The notes under the pieces: model-generated
What the model saw: only the letters and a program-made list of their open reading frames with translations
The model's database searches: none
What the model was told of the DNA's origin: nothing
Made by a program: the position numbers and the translations under genes
Shown here: positions 8,342 to 17,364 of the stretch, in pieces
Position numbering within the stretch: position 1 is the first letter of the stretch
Layout: each line of letters starts with the position of its first letter
NCBI GenBank assembly: GCA_030607735.1
Contig: JAUWJK010000003.1
Location: forward strand, 1-38,848
Direction of reading: 5' to 3'
Origin: Candidatus Bathyarchaeota archaeon
GTDB taxonomy: Archaea; Thermoproteota; Bathyarchaeia; Bathyarchaeales; Bathycorpusculaceae
DNA length: 38,848 nucleotides

Positions 8342-9967
8342 ATGAGCTTTGAAATAAAACATAAAGATCTGCTGGCTAGAATTGGAAAATTAAAAACAAA
8401 GAGTGGCACATTAGAGACTCCTCTATTATTTCCAGTTATAAATCCTAGCATTCAACTTATTAGCCCAACAAGACTTAAAAACGAGTTTGGTTTTGAAGCA
8501 GTTATTACAAATGCGTATATTCTTAAAAAACGTTTTAAAAAAGAACCAATAATTGAAGGATTACATAAATTCTTAAATTTTAACGGATCGATTATGACAG
8601 ATTCTGGAGCCTATCAAATATTAGTGTATGGTGGGGTTGAAGTAAATCAGGAGGAAATAGTAGAATATCAAAAAAGAATTGGTAGTGATATAGCTACTAT
8701 ACTTGATATTCCCACCAGTTGGAAAGTCTCAAAAGAACATGCAAAAGAAACTGTAGCAGAAACATTGCGAAGAGCAAGAGATTTTTTTAAGACAAAAACT
8801 GAAGATAACATACTATGGGTTGGTCCTGTTCAAGGAGGCAGACATTTAGATTTAGTAGCAGAATCTGCAAAAACTATAGGAAAAATGCCCTTTCAAATAC
8901 ATGCTTTAGGAAGCCCAACTGAGGTTATGGAAAATTATCGGTTTGACGTACTTGTAGATATGATTCTCACAGCAAAAAAACATTTGCCACTTAACAGACC
9001 TCTTCACTTATTTGGCGCAGGACATCCTTTCATGTTTTCCCTAGCTGTTGCAATGGGTTGCGACCTCTTTGATTCAGCTGCATATGCTTTGTATGCCAGA
9101 CAAAACAGATACATGACAGAAAATGGCACTTGGCAACTATCTAATCTAGATTATTTTCCTTGTTCATGCCCCAATTGCATAAAAGAAACACCAAAAAACG
9201 TCCAAAATAGATCTAAAAAAGAAATTGAAACATTTCTTGCAGAACATAACTTATTTGTATGTGTAGCTGAAATTAAACGCATAAAACAAGCAATACGTGA
9301 AGGTCGATTATGGGAACTTGTTGAAATGAGGACACATGCACACCCAGCTTTATTTAGTGCAGTGAAAAAAATAAAGGAGCATGCTGGATTTATAGAAAAA
9401 TTTAGTCCAGCAGTAAAAAAAAGAGGCTTTTTCTTTTTTAGTTCAGTTGGATTAGCAAGACCAGAAGTTTTACATTATAGAAATCAACTGTTAAAAAATT
9501 ATCAACCACCAATTAATTCAAAAATTCTCCTTTTACTCTCTCAAACTCATAAAAAACCATATCACAATACACAGGGATATAAAAAAGTAAAAAGAATAAT
9601 CAAAAAAACAACAGGAAATCTATCAGAAATTGTTCATGTTTGTTTTTATGCAGCACCTTTTGGCATAATTCCAATAGAACTTGATGAAGTTTATCCACTT
9701 TCGCAAAATGAGGTTGCTACTCCTTTTGATTCTGAAACTAAAGAGTATATTGCCACCTCAGCTTCTGAATATATCAAGAATTTTCAGTATAAAACCGTAA
9801 TATTGTTTAATGATAGTTCTCGATGGGATAACAAAATTGTGGATTCTTGCAAAAAAACGTGTTTAATTAAAAAAATACAATTTAAAGAATTAGAAGTAAA
9901 TACAGGAATAAACAAAGACAATTTAGCTTGTTTAGAGAATATTTTGAAAAAACAATTGAGCGATTAA
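8342..9967 (+). CDS. tgtA: Archaeosine tRNA-guanine transglycosylase with ArcS-like C-terminal domain
   Basis: Exchanges guanine-15 of tRNA for preQ0, the first tRNA-bound step of archaeosine synthesis. The catalytic domain (about 1-350) is complete: D87 in TDSGAYQ (general base), D244 in LFDSAAYA (nucleophile), and the zinc site C274-x-C276-x2-C279 plus H302, the same spacing as Pyrococcus ArcTGT. The C-terminal about 170 residues look like the DUF5591 domain of ArcS, but only KPY (405-407) of the ArcS motif PC-x3-KPY-x2-S-x2-H remains; PC, S and H are S400-Q401, T410 and Y413. No clear PUA domain follows. No SD before ATG 8342, so possibly leaderless. The next gene starts 2 nt after the stop. 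Confidence 0.92.
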   Translation: MSFEIKHKDLLARIGKLKTKSGTLETPLLFPVINPSIQLISPTRLKNEFGFEAVITNAYILKKRFKKEPIIEGLHKFLNFNGSIMTDSGAYQILVYGGVEVNQEEIVEYQKRIGSDIATILDIPTSWKVSKEHAKETVAETLRRARDFFKTKTEDNILWVGPVQGGRHLDLVAESAKTIGKMPFQIHALGSPTEVMENYRFDVLVDMILTAKKHLPLNRPLHLFGAGHPFMFSLAVAMGCDLFDSAAYALYARQNRYMTENGTWQLSNLDYFPCSCPNCIKETPKNVQNRSKKEIETFLAEHNLFVCVAEIKRIKQAIREGRLWELVEMRTHAHPALFSAVKKIKEHAGFIEKFSPAVKKRGFFFFSSVGLARPEVLHYRNQLLKNYQPPINSKILLLLSQTHKKPYHNTQGYKKVKRIIKKTTGNLSEIVHVCFYAAPFGIIPIELDEVYPLSQNEVATPFDSETKEYIATSASEYIKNFQYKTVILFNDSSRWDNKIVDSCKKTCLIKKIQFKELEVNTGINKDNLACLENILKKQLSD

Positions 9968-9969
9968 TA

Positions 9970-10584
9970 TTGATTTATGCCGATTTTCATATTCACACAA
10001 TATATTCTAATGATTCAACTATTACTCCCAAAAATCTTGTAAATCAATTGGTAATCCATAACTTCGTTAAAGCAGTTGCGATTACTGACCACAATACAAT
10101 CAAAGGATTAAAGAAAACCATAAAACTAGCTTCTCCTTATCCGGATATCCTAATAATACCTGGAGTAGAAATTAGCACAAATCAAGGAGATATTCTAATT
10201 TTAGGTACTACAGAAATTCCCAAGAAACCCTGGACGATTGAAGCGATAATTGATTTTACCCATTCAGTTGGTGGAGTATCAATTGTTGCTCACCCATATA
10301 GAGAATACGGAATGGGAGATATAGCAAAAGATCACAAATTTGATGCTGTGGAAGTAGTAAACGGGGAATCTAGTCTTGATGCAAATAGGCAAGCTCAAAA
10401 ATTAGCAAAAACAATGAAAGTACCTGGAATAGCGGGCAGCGACGCACATAGTCCAACAGAAATATGCAGTGTCTATACAGAAGTTAGGGCTTCATTAGAT
10501 ATTGAAGAAATTCTAAAGTCAATTAAGAAAGGATTTGTTTCAATACCTCCAAAAGCAAATTCAAATAAAAACATTAACTTCTAG
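9970..10584 (+). CDS. PHP-domain phosphoesterase
   Basis: 204-aa metal-dependent phosphoesterase of the PHP family. The metal ligands are present in order: H7 and H9 (DFHIHT), D40-H41 (TDHN), E67 (PGVEIS), H108 (AHPY) and D158/H160 (GSDAH). Family members hydrolyse histidinol phosphate, nucleotides or other phosphoesters; the substrate here is unknown. TTG 9970 is chosen because the first ligand then lies near residue 7 as in relatives; the TTG at 9928 would add 14 residues inside tgtA and has no SD. It lies 2 nt after tgtA, probably co-transcribed. Confidence 0.85.
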   Translation: MIYADFHIHTIYSNDSTITPKNLVNQLVIHNFVKAVAITDHNTIKGLKKTIKLASPYPDILIIPGVEISTNQGDILILGTTEIPKKPWTIEAIIDFTHSVGGVSIVAHPYREYGMGDIAKDHKFDAVEVVNGESSLDANRQAQKLAKTMKVPGIAGSDAHSPTEICSVYTEVRASLDIEEILKSIKKGFVSIPPKANSNKNINF

Positions 10585-10671
10585 ATCGAAGAAAAATAGT
10601 AGAAAATACCAATACTTCTAAAAAGAAATAAGAAGTTTCATCAAGAACAAAGTGTTCTAATTTAGAAATAA

Positions 10672-11250
10672 TTATCCAAAGTGTTTCTTGAATAACTTTC
10701 GAATTTCTTGCGGACCTTCCAGTATATACATGTCGTCCATTTGGCTTAATTGTTTAACCTGATTTACTTCTTCCTTTCTAACGCGTAATTTCATCTCTTT
10801 TCCATTTGGTAATTTTGTGGAAACAGTTCCTTCTTTGTAATCAGTTGGTACAACATGAACAGGAACAAAGGCTTTAAGACTCATAATAGCAGCGTTAGTG
10901 ATCATTGTATCACCTATACCGTTTGCAATTTTAGCAACAGTATTTGAAGTAGCAGGCGCAATAAGCAATAATTCATATTTACGAATTTGCACCCAAGCAG
11001 CAAGGAAAGGGGCATTCGAATTTATTTCTGTTCGAACTTTCCGAAAACTTTCTTTCAAATCTTTTTCAAGCCGATAATACTTTAAAACTTGTTCTGCAGC
11101 TTTAGATAAAAAAACATGAATATCAATAACATCAAGATATTCATTTTGAAGTTCTTTCATAACCTCTATAAATTCAGCAATCTTGTCACCAGCACCTGTT
11201 ATTCCCCAAGCAATTTTTCTTTTCTTTTTCTTGATTTGAGTATCAATCAT
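10672..11250 (-). CDS. afpA: Archaeoflavoprotein AfpA-like FMN protein
   Basis: Flavoprotein-fold (PF02441) protein of 192 aa. The start KIAWGITGAGD, the LLIAPATSNTVAKIANGIGDTMITNAA flavin-binding stretch and VHVVPTD match the family of Archaeoglobus AF1518, an FMN tetramer that accepts electrons from ferredoxin and passes them to reductases. ATG 11250 is preceded by agtggtt, which can pair with the anti-SD 3'-CACUA with one wobble; GTG 11259 would add three residues. Ten or so nt upstream ends the Fe-S flavoprotein gene, the same pairing as AF1518/AF1519. So the two probably form one electron-transfer unit. A dihydromethanopterin-reductase-like role is an alternative. Confidence 0.8.
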   Translation of the reverse strand: MIDTQIKKKKRKIAWGITGAGDKIAEFIEVMKELQNEYLDVIDIHVFLSKAAEQVLKYYRLEKDLKESFRKVRTEINSNAPFLAAWVQIRKYELLLIAPATSNTVAKIANGIGDTMITNAAIMSLKAFVPVHVVPTDYKEGTVSTKLPNGKEMKLRVRKEEVNQVKQLSQMDDMYILEGPQEIRKLFKKHFG

Positions 11251-11268
11251 TTTAACCACTTTATTAAC

Positions 11269-11856
11269 TTAAGCTTGTAGATTTTTTAATTGATTAGTGA
11301 ATTTTTTCAAGGTTTTTTTTAGACTTCTAAATCCTTCTGTATCCTGTTTTACACCTTCTAAAGTGTCTTTTGTCCAGAAGGTGGCACCCAAATTAGAACC
11401 AAAATAACCTCCACTAATGGGTCGAATAGCGTTTAATATATAAAAAGTTATAATTTGAGTTAATGCTGCTTCTTGACCTCCAACACGGTCTCCTCCAAGA
11501 GCTAAACCAATGCCGATTTTATTTTTAAAAAAGTTTTTTTCACCAGCCACAGCTGCTCGACAACGATCCATAATAGCCTTAGTCTGAGCACTTACACCTC
11601 CGTTGTATACTGGAGTAGCGAAAATTATTCCGTCAGCTTTTTTCAATAATGAATAAACTTCTTGCATATCATCTTTAAAAACGCATACTTTATTCTTAAG
11701 GCAGTAATCACAATGAATACAAAAGTTAATGTTTTTTCCTTTTACAGTGAAAAAAATTGTTTCAAATCCCTGTTTTCGCATTTCTTCTAAAGCCATCTTT
11801 AGAACGTAGTCGGTGGCTTTTTCTCTTGGACTCCCACAAAATCCAACAACCAACAT
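11269..11856 (-). CDS. Iron-sulfur flavoprotein (Isf family)
   Basis: 195-aa flavodoxin-like NAD(P)H/ferredoxin-type reductase. GFCGSPREKAT is the FMN-phosphate loop and TPVYNGGVSAQTKAIMDRC the second FMN loop. C46-x2-C49-x2-C52-x5-C58 is the compact cysteine motif that binds a 4Fe-4S cluster in methanogen Isf. Isf takes electrons from ferredoxin and reduces acceptors, with proposed roles in oxygen and peroxide defence. No SD before ATG 11856, while a TATA-like taattgctaattag lies about 25 nt upstream on this strand, so a leaderless transcript is likely. It heads the operon with the AfpA-like gene. Confidence 0.88.
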   Translation of the reverse strand: MLVVGFCGSPREKATDYVLKMALEEMRKQGFETIFFTVKGKNINFCIHCDYCLKNKVCVFKDDMQEVYSLLKKADGIIFATPVYNGGVSAQTKAIMDRCRAAVAGEKNFFKNKIGIGLALGGDRVGGQEAALTQIITFYILNAIRPISGGYFGSNLGATFWTKDTLEGVKQDTEGFRSLKKTLKKFTNQLKNLQA

Positions 11857-11937
11857 AGCAATTCAACAACTTCTAATTAGCAATTACCAATAAGGTTTTC
11901 CATAGAATAGAAGAAATAAAAAAAGAGTAGAATTTAA

Positions 11938-14154
11938 CTACTCGGACTCATAGAAATCATTAGCTTTTGGTATTTCAGGCGATAATCCTCTTCGTTCACG
12001 GATTTTTTGAATAATTTCAGGTTGCAGCTGTTCAGGGACAAGAGCCCAACGACTAAATTGAGTCGCCCAAAATGCCCGACCTTGAGTTGAAGATCGCAGT
12101 ATATCAGCAATTCCAAAACTTTCAGAAACTGGAAGTTCAGCCTTAACTGTAATCATGTCTTCATCAGTTGGCATTTCTAATATTTTTCCACGTCTTTTCT
12201 GAACAAGAGCAATTACTGAACTAACAAAATGGGCTGGTACTTTGCACTCAAAACTCAAAAGAGGCTCCAACAGTTTTGGTTTGCTTAATAAAATAATACA
12301 CCAAATTGGACGCCAAGTCATTGGAAGTATTTGAGCAGGTCCTCTGTGAACAGGATCCTCATGAACAGTGATATCTTCAATATTGATTTTTATCCCATAA
12401 GCTGGTTCTTTAGTTAATGGTGAAGTGTGAAGGGCTTCTCTGAATCCAGTTTTCACATGATCTAAGACTTCATCAACGTATTGTCTTCCTTTAATTCTGT
12501 TTACTAACATATTGTTCTCTTCGATTACCAAAACGTTTTTAGAATCATGTGTGGACCAACCTAAAGATTTTAGAAGTTTTTGACGGTCAAGGCGAGTTTG
12601 CATTTCAGTAATTTTCTTTTCCTTAAGAGCTACAATAACATCTTCGGATAGTTTTTCGATTGTAATCCAAAGTTTGCTATGTTTATTAGGACTTTTCCCC
12701 ATTACAGAACGCCCTTCATAGGGTTTACTAATTGTTTCACGATAGATAACTATGGGTTTACTAAGTTTTACTTTCAAGCCCTCTTCTTGCATTCGATAAG
12801 CAGTAATTTCAAGGTGTAGTTCACCCATACCGCTAAGCAGAAATTCGCCACTTTCTTTGTCCATTTTAAAGTGCAAGTTTGGATCTTCTGTAGTTAATTT
12901 ATGCATTACTTTGTCAAAAAGTGGTAAATCTTTAACGTCTTCAGGTTCAACCGCAACCGTTACAACGGGATCTGTAACATATTTCAATCCTTCAAATGGG
13001 CTAACCTCAATACCTTCATCAGCAATTGTCTCCCCAACACGAATTGAAGGCAACCCAGAAATTGCAGCAATATTTCCAGCAGGAATAGTATCCACAATAA
13101 CACGATCAGTAACCATGCTCATAAAAACTTGTTGAATAGTACCGTTCTGATGATTACTTACAAGCTGAACTTTTTTACCTCTTCGAACAGACCCGCTGTA
13201 TATTCGACCTATTGCAACAGTTCCACTGTGCGAATCAACCTCTATTGTCGAAATGCACATTAGCAATGGAGCCTTGGGATCAACAGCAGCCATTCCTTTA
13301 CCTACCGCACTATCAGCATCACCTGGCCAAATTTTACTTTGTCGATATTTTTGAGCCTGTAAAGGATTAGGCAAATGTTCAATGAACATATCCAATATTG
13401 GTTCAGGTAGAGGAGCTTTCTTGCTTAGGGTATCAACTTTTGCTCCAATATCATCTGGGTCACCAGTATATGCATCAATAATATCCTTAAAATTCAGACC
13501 TTTCTTTTTCATGTGTGTAAGATTCAAACCCCATTTATGGAGAGCAGAACCAAACGCTACTTTTCCAGATGCAATATTAACTAGCCAATCTTTTTTGTGT
13601 TCAACTGGCGCATATTTTTGTATTAATCTATTAACTCTCATAATAATTTTTGCAAATTTAGCTTGTATCTCTACGGGAGTTAATTTGATTTCTTTTATTA
13701 ATCTATCTACTTTGTTAATGAATAATATCGGTTTAACTCGTTCACGAAGGGCTTGCATCAAAACGGTTTCTGTTTGAGTCATAGGACCTTCAACTGCGTC
13801 AACAACAACCAATGCGCCATCAACAGCTCTTAGACTTCTTGTTACAGCACCGCTAAAATCAATGTGGCCTGGAGTGTCAATAAGATTGATCAAATGATCT
13901 TCCCCATTATATGTATGAGCTAAACTAACATTTGACGCAAAAACTGTCATTTGTCGTTTCTGTTCAAGATCCCATGAATCTAAAAATAGTTTTTGACCAG
14001 CAGTTTTCTTACTAATTATTCCAGCAGCTGCCAAAAGACTATCTGCAAGAGTTGTTTTTCCATGATCAACATGAGCAATAATACTTGTGTTTCTTATTAT
14101 TTTAGGACTGTTCATTAATTTTACAATTTCATCAGCTTGTTTATAACGAACCAT
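11938..14154 (-). CDS. fusA: Translation elongation factor 2 (aEF-2)
   Basis: 738-aa GTPase that drives ribosomal translocation. G motifs: AHVDHGKTT (P-loop), DTPGH (G3), NKVD (G4). Domains II to V follow in normal order. H603 in EDPVHRGPAQILP is the residue converted to diphthamide in archaea and eukaryotes, so the modification pathway is expected in this organism. The SD ggagaa (complement of about 14164-14170) is 10 nt from ATG 14154. About 80 nt separate it from the downstream isf gene, which seems to have its own promoter. Confidence 0.97.
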   Translation of the reverse strand: MVRYKQADEIVKLMNSPKIIRNTSIIAHVDHGKTTLADSLLAAAGIISKKTAGQKLFLDSWDLEQKRQMTVFASNVSLAHTYNGEDHLINLIDTPGHIDFSGAVTRSLRAVDGALVVVDAVEGPMTQTETVLMQALRERVKPILFINKVDRLIKEIKLTPVEIQAKFAKIIMRVNRLIQKYAPVEHKKDWLVNIASGKVAFGSALHKWGLNLTHMKKKGLNFKDIIDAYTGDPDDIGAKVDTLSKKAPLPEPILDMFIEHLPNPLQAQKYRQSKIWPGDADSAVGKGMAAVDPKAPLLMCISTIEVDSHSGTVAIGRIYSGSVRRGKKVQLVSNHQNGTIQQVFMSMVTDRVIVDTIPAGNIAAISGLPSIRVGETIADEGIEVSPFEGLKYVTDPVVTVAVEPEDVKDLPLFDKVMHKLTTEDPNLHFKMDKESGEFLLSGMGELHLEITAYRMQEEGLKVKLSKPIVIYRETISKPYEGRSVMGKSPNKHSKLWITIEKLSEDVIVALKEKKITEMQTRLDRQKLLKSLGWSTHDSKNVLVIEENNMLVNRIKGRQYVDEVLDHVKTGFREALHTSPLTKEPAYGIKINIEDITVHEDPVHRGPAQILPMTWRPIWCIILLSKPKLLEPLLSFECKVPAHFVSSVIALVQKRRGKILEMPTDEDMITVKAELPVSESFGIADILRSSTQGRAFWATQFSRWALVPEQLQPEIIQKIRERRGLSPEIPKANDFYESE

Positions 14155-14420
14155 AATTACACATTCTCCAATCGTGATTAATTTTTATTAGTAATCTCTC
14201 GTTTTTAATGGATTTAACCATTCTAAGTCTCTTCTCCAGAGACAAGCTATCTGAAAATTAAGAGGGTAACCTATTAACTTTATGGCATGGTTTTTGAATC
14301 TTTAACAAAAAATAATAAATCATTTTTATCGCTAAAATGATTAAAATTGAAATAGTTCTCGGATTTTGGCTTTATAATTTACAAAAGATTTTTTTGTTAA
14401 ACATTCATTAGATATAATTA

Positions 14421-15302
14421 ATGTCTAAAAGAGATTTTTTTATTAATAGATATAAGCATCTGGGTTGGAATTTTGTTAATGTTCGACCTAATCAAGCGTT
14501 CAGGATAAATAGAAATAATATTGAACCAGAAGAATTGTTAAGAAGATTAAGAAAATCTGGAGTTAAATTAGAACAAATCCCATTTCTAAAAAATGGTTAT
14601 TGGATAGTTCAATCTAAAACTTCTGTAGGCGCTACTGTTGAATATTTATTAGGATTTTATTCAATACAGGGAGCTGCATCACAAATTCCTGTTTCTCTAT
14701 TTACAAAAATGAAAGGAAAAAAAGTTTTAGACGCTTGTGCTGCTCCTGGTGGAAAAACTGTTCAACTAGCAGATTTAATGGGTAATACTGGCTTAATTGT
14801 TGCATTAGACATAAATAAAAGACGTTTAAGAGCTTTGGCAAATCATCTAGAAAGGTGTCATATATCTAACTCGATTGTTTACTTATTTGATGCTAGACAA
14901 AGTTCACTTTTGAATCTAAAATTTGACCGAATTCTTATCGATGCTCCATGTTCAGGAAATTTTACTATGGACAAAAATTGGTTTAACCGAAGAACGATTA
15001 AAGATATAAAACAAAATGCAAGGTTACAAAGGGAATTATTGATAAAATGCACCGATTGTTTAGAGGATCATGGTGAAATTGTTTATTCAACATGTTCTTT
15101 GGAACCGGAAGAAAACGAGTTAAATATGGATTGGGCTATAGCAAACCTAAATTTAAGGATAGATAAAATTGAGTGCTATGGAGAAAAAGGCGCAATTAGC
15201 GTATTTGGAAAAAAACTAAATAATACGGTAGCTCGATCGCGAAGAATATGGCCGGGTAAAACTCAAGGATTTTTTGTATGCAAACTTAGAAGAAAGTGGT
15301 AA
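14421..15302 (+). CDS. RsmB/NOP-family m5C RNA methyltransferase
   Basis: SAM-dependent RNA cytosine-C5 methyltransferase of 293 aa acting on tRNA or rRNA. The Rossmann motif I is DACAAPGGK (about 104-112). C177 in DAPCSG is the motif IV cysteine needed for product release and C225 in STCSLEPEENE the motif VI nucleophile. The N-terminal 90 residues form the NOL1/NSUN1-type preamble. It lacks a C-terminal PUA; a PUA-like protein is encoded 4 nt downstream, suggesting a split version of the fused methyltransferase-PUA proteins. No SD before ATG 14421. The exact target base is unknown. Confidence 0.9.
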   Translation: MSKRDFFINRYKHLGWNFVNVRPNQAFRINRNNIEPEELLRRLRKSGVKLEQIPFLKNGYWIVQSKTSVGATVEYLLGFYSIQGAASQIPVSLFTKMKGKKVLDACAAPGGKTVQLADLMGNTGLIVALDINKRRLRALANHLERCHISNSIVYLFDARQSSLLNLKFDRILIDAPCSGNFTMDKNWFNRRTIKDIKQNARLQRELLIKCTDCLEDHGEIVYSTCSLEPEENELNMDWAIANLNLRIDKIECYGEKGAISVFGKKLNNTVARSRRIWPGKTQGFFVCKLRRKW

Positions 15303-15306
15303 ACTA

Positions 15307-15774
15307 ATGAATTTAATTAAGGATTTTATGCAAAAGCTTGGAAGCAAAATTTCATTTGGTTCTGAAAATGTATTAAATAAAAAAGGTAAATTGTTCTTAA
15401 TTAATAAAAAGTTACATGAAAACTCGCAATCTAATTTTTTTTATGCGGGAATATATCTTGGAGAAAATAAACAAGGAAAATTCATTCCAAGTTTTAATTT
15501 GTTATTTATTCTCTCAAAACAGAAAACGAACAAAGTGATTATAGATAAAAAAGCAGCATGGCTGTTTATTTACGGCAAGGATATTTTCAGAGAAAGAATA
15601 CTAAAGGTTGAGGGAGATACTAAAAAAGGAGCCATAACACTAGTACTAAACAATTTTGAGGATTGTCTAGGATTTGGAGAAATAATTTTTGATTTAGACA
15701 AGAAACCAAACAAAGGTGAAGCCGTTGTTAATAATATTTTAGATCTTGGCGATTTTTTAAGGAGAGAAAAATAA
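15307..15774 (+). CDS. PUA-like (NIP7/RsmF C-terminal-type) RNA-binding protein
   Basis: 155-aa protein predicted to bind RNA. The C-terminal part, AAWLFIYGKDIF through FGEI, has the look of a PUA domain such as that at the C-terminus of RsmF-type methyltransferases and NIP7. Lys-rich, no catalytic motif seen. ATG 15307 is chosen over TTG 15274 because agtggt precedes it at SD distance and the TTG lies inside the methyltransferase gene. Four nt after that gene, so the pair is an operon and probably a functional methyltransferase-RNA-binding couple. The family call is from pattern memory. Confidence 0.6.
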   Translation: MNLIKDFMQKLGSKISFGSENVLNKKGKLFLINKKLHENSQSNFFYAGIYLGENKQGKFIPSFNLLFILSKQKTNKVIIDKKAAWLFIYGKDIFRERILKVEGDTKKGAITLVLNNFEDCLGFGEIIFDLDKKPNKGEAVVNNILDLGDFLRREK

Positions 15775-15880
15775 ACAGATAACAAAATGGATCAAAAATT
15801 GTATAATCGACAATAAAAAGACTAAAAGATAAGCTTAAAATTTTATCAAAGTATTGAACATTCATACAATAAAAATATAG

Positions 15881-15897
15881 ATATACTTATATACGTT
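15881..15897 (+). promoter_or_regulatory. glnA promoter (TATA region)
   Basis: ACTTATATACG (TATA at about 15886-15893) lies 55-60 nt before the glnA start, with ttaggaag as SD at about 15935-15942. The surrounding ATATA-ga-TATA-ct-TATAT (15876-15893) is an imperfect dyad over the TATA box that could be an operator, though AT-rich DNA makes such dyads easily. Confidence 0.5.
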
Positions 15898-15947
15898 CAT
15901 TATATTTACTTTTTCCATAACATATGATAATTATTTAGGAAGTCAAT

Positions 15948-17324
15948 TTGGAGTCGCAAAAAATGAAGAATTTTAAAGATTCAGTTTGGGAAGAGAACGT
16001 TGTAAAAACGTGTAAACAAATAAAGAAATACGAAATAAAATTCGTTAGATTACAATTTACTGATATAAATGGCATAATAAAAAATCTAGCTGTTTCTGCA
16101 AAAAACATCGCCAGCATCTTTGAAAACGGTCAGTCATTTGATGGTTCTTCAATAACAGGTTATCGACCAATCGAAGAATCAGACATGGTACTTTACCCTG
16201 ACCCAACAACATTTGCAGCACTTCCATGGAGAAGTAAGGAAAGGTCCTCTTGCAGGCTTATCTGCGATGTATACACTCCTGAAAATGAAAGGTTTGAAGG
16301 GGATCCGAGGTTTATACTTGAAAGAGCCATAACAAAAGCTAAAGAAGTCGGATTAACATATTTCTGTGCTCCGGAACAAGAATTTTTCTTAGTCAAAAAA
16401 AACGATAAATCAGCACCTACTCCAATTGATATGGCAGGATATTTTGACTTTAATCCCGGAGATTTAACTGATGGAATTAGACGAGATATCGCTGATACAG
16501 CTACACAATTTGGTATAGAAATAGAAATTTCCCATCACGAAGTAGCTTTGGGACAAAACGAAATCGATTTCAAATACGATGAAGCGCTAATAACCGCAGA
16601 TAGAGCATTAACCATGAGGATGATCACAAAAGTCGTTGCAGCCCAAAATGGTTACATAGCAACTTACATGCCCAAACCATTTACAGGAATCAACGGATCA
16701 GGAATGCACATACATCAGAGTCTCTGGAATTTAGACCTAACTGAAAATAAGTTTTATGCTGATACTCCTGAAACAGGTTACATTTCAAAGACTGGATTAA
16801 ACTTCATCGGAGGACAACTTGCACATGGACGAGAAATGTGCGCAGTTTTAGATTCATGGCCTAATTCATTCAAACGTTTGGTGCCAGGATATGAAGCTCC
16901 AGTTTATCTTGCTTGGGCTCACAGAAACCGATCACCCCTCATTAGAGTTCCCAATTTTGGGGGAAGAAAAGGTGCAGCTAGATGCGAAATACGATGTCCA
17001 GATCCTTCAGGAAATCCATATCTTCAATTTGCAGTACTATTAGCCACAGGCTTAGAAGGCATAAAAAACAAAACTGATCCAGGTGAACCAGTAGAATTAA
17101 ACGTCTATAAAATGAGTCACGAAGAACGTAAAAAAGCTGGAATTATTTCACTACCAGAATCACTCGGAGAAGCATTAGATGAAATGGAAAAAAGTGAAAT
17201 GGTACACCAAATACTTGGAGATGTTTCATTTAAAAACTTCTTAACTGAGAAAAGAAAAGAATGGGACCTATACCGCACACAGGTAACAGAATGGGAAGTA
17301 AATAGATACATTCAAAGACTATAG
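15948..17324 (+). CDS. glnA: Glutamine synthetase type I
   Basis: Makes glutamine from glutamate, ammonia and ATP. FDGSSITGY, the NGSGMHIHQS ATP/glutamate region and the RNRSPLIRVP to RCPDPSGNPYL block are all present, so the dodecameric GSI core is complete in 458 aa. The adenylylation-site region reads NVYKM rather than the classical NLYDLP, so E. coli-type adenylylation is unlikely. The start is ambiguous: TTG 15948 has ttaggaag in place, but ttggag at 15948-15953 could itself be the SD for ATG 15963 (453 aa). Single-gene unit, with its own promoter and terminator. Confidence 0.96.
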   Translation: MESQKMKNFKDSVWEENVVKTCKQIKKYEIKFVRLQFTDINGIIKNLAVSAKNIASIFENGQSFDGSSITGYRPIEESDMVLYPDPTTFAALPWRSKERSSCRLICDVYTPENERFEGDPRFILERAITKAKEVGLTYFCAPEQEFFLVKKNDKSAPTPIDMAGYFDFNPGDLTDGIRRDIADTATQFGIEIEISHHEVALGQNEIDFKYDEALITADRALTMRMITKVVAAQNGYIATYMPKPFTGINGSGMHIHQSLWNLDLTENKFYADTPETGYISKTGLNFIGGQLAHGREMCAVLDSWPNSFKRLVPGYEAPVYLAWAHRNRSPLIRVPNFGGRKGAARCEIRCPDPSGNPYLQFAVLLATGLEGIKNKTDPGEPVELNVYKMSHEERKKAGIISLPESLGEALDEMEKSEMVHQILGDVSFKNFLTEKRKEWDLYRTQVTEWEVNRYIQRL

Positions 17325-17334
17325 ATAGAAAGAA

Positions 17335-17364
17335 AAGCCCAATAAGGGCTTAACCAATTTTTTT
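17335..17364. terminator. Bidirectional hairpin terminator between glnA and hisS
   Basis: aagccc (17335-17340) and gggctt (17346-17351) form a perfect 6-bp stem with loop aataa. On the + strand it is followed within 6 nt by a run of eight T; on the - strand the stem is followed by ttttcttt. So it can end both converging transcripts. Confidence 0.75.

Noticed and set aside
9928-9969. Longer N-terminus for the PHP protein
   Set aside because: The TTG at 9928 lies inside tgtA without an SD; the PHP metal ligands begin properly after TTG 9970.
11938-14154. EF-2 lacking the diphthamide site
   Set aside because: The residues after the site (MTWRPIW) look unusual, but H603 in VHRGPAQ is present, so loss of diphthamide is not supported.
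15948-17324. Adenylylation control of glutamine synthetase
   Set aside because: A Tyr is present in NVYKM but the surrounding motif is unlike the classical site, so this cannot be claimed.
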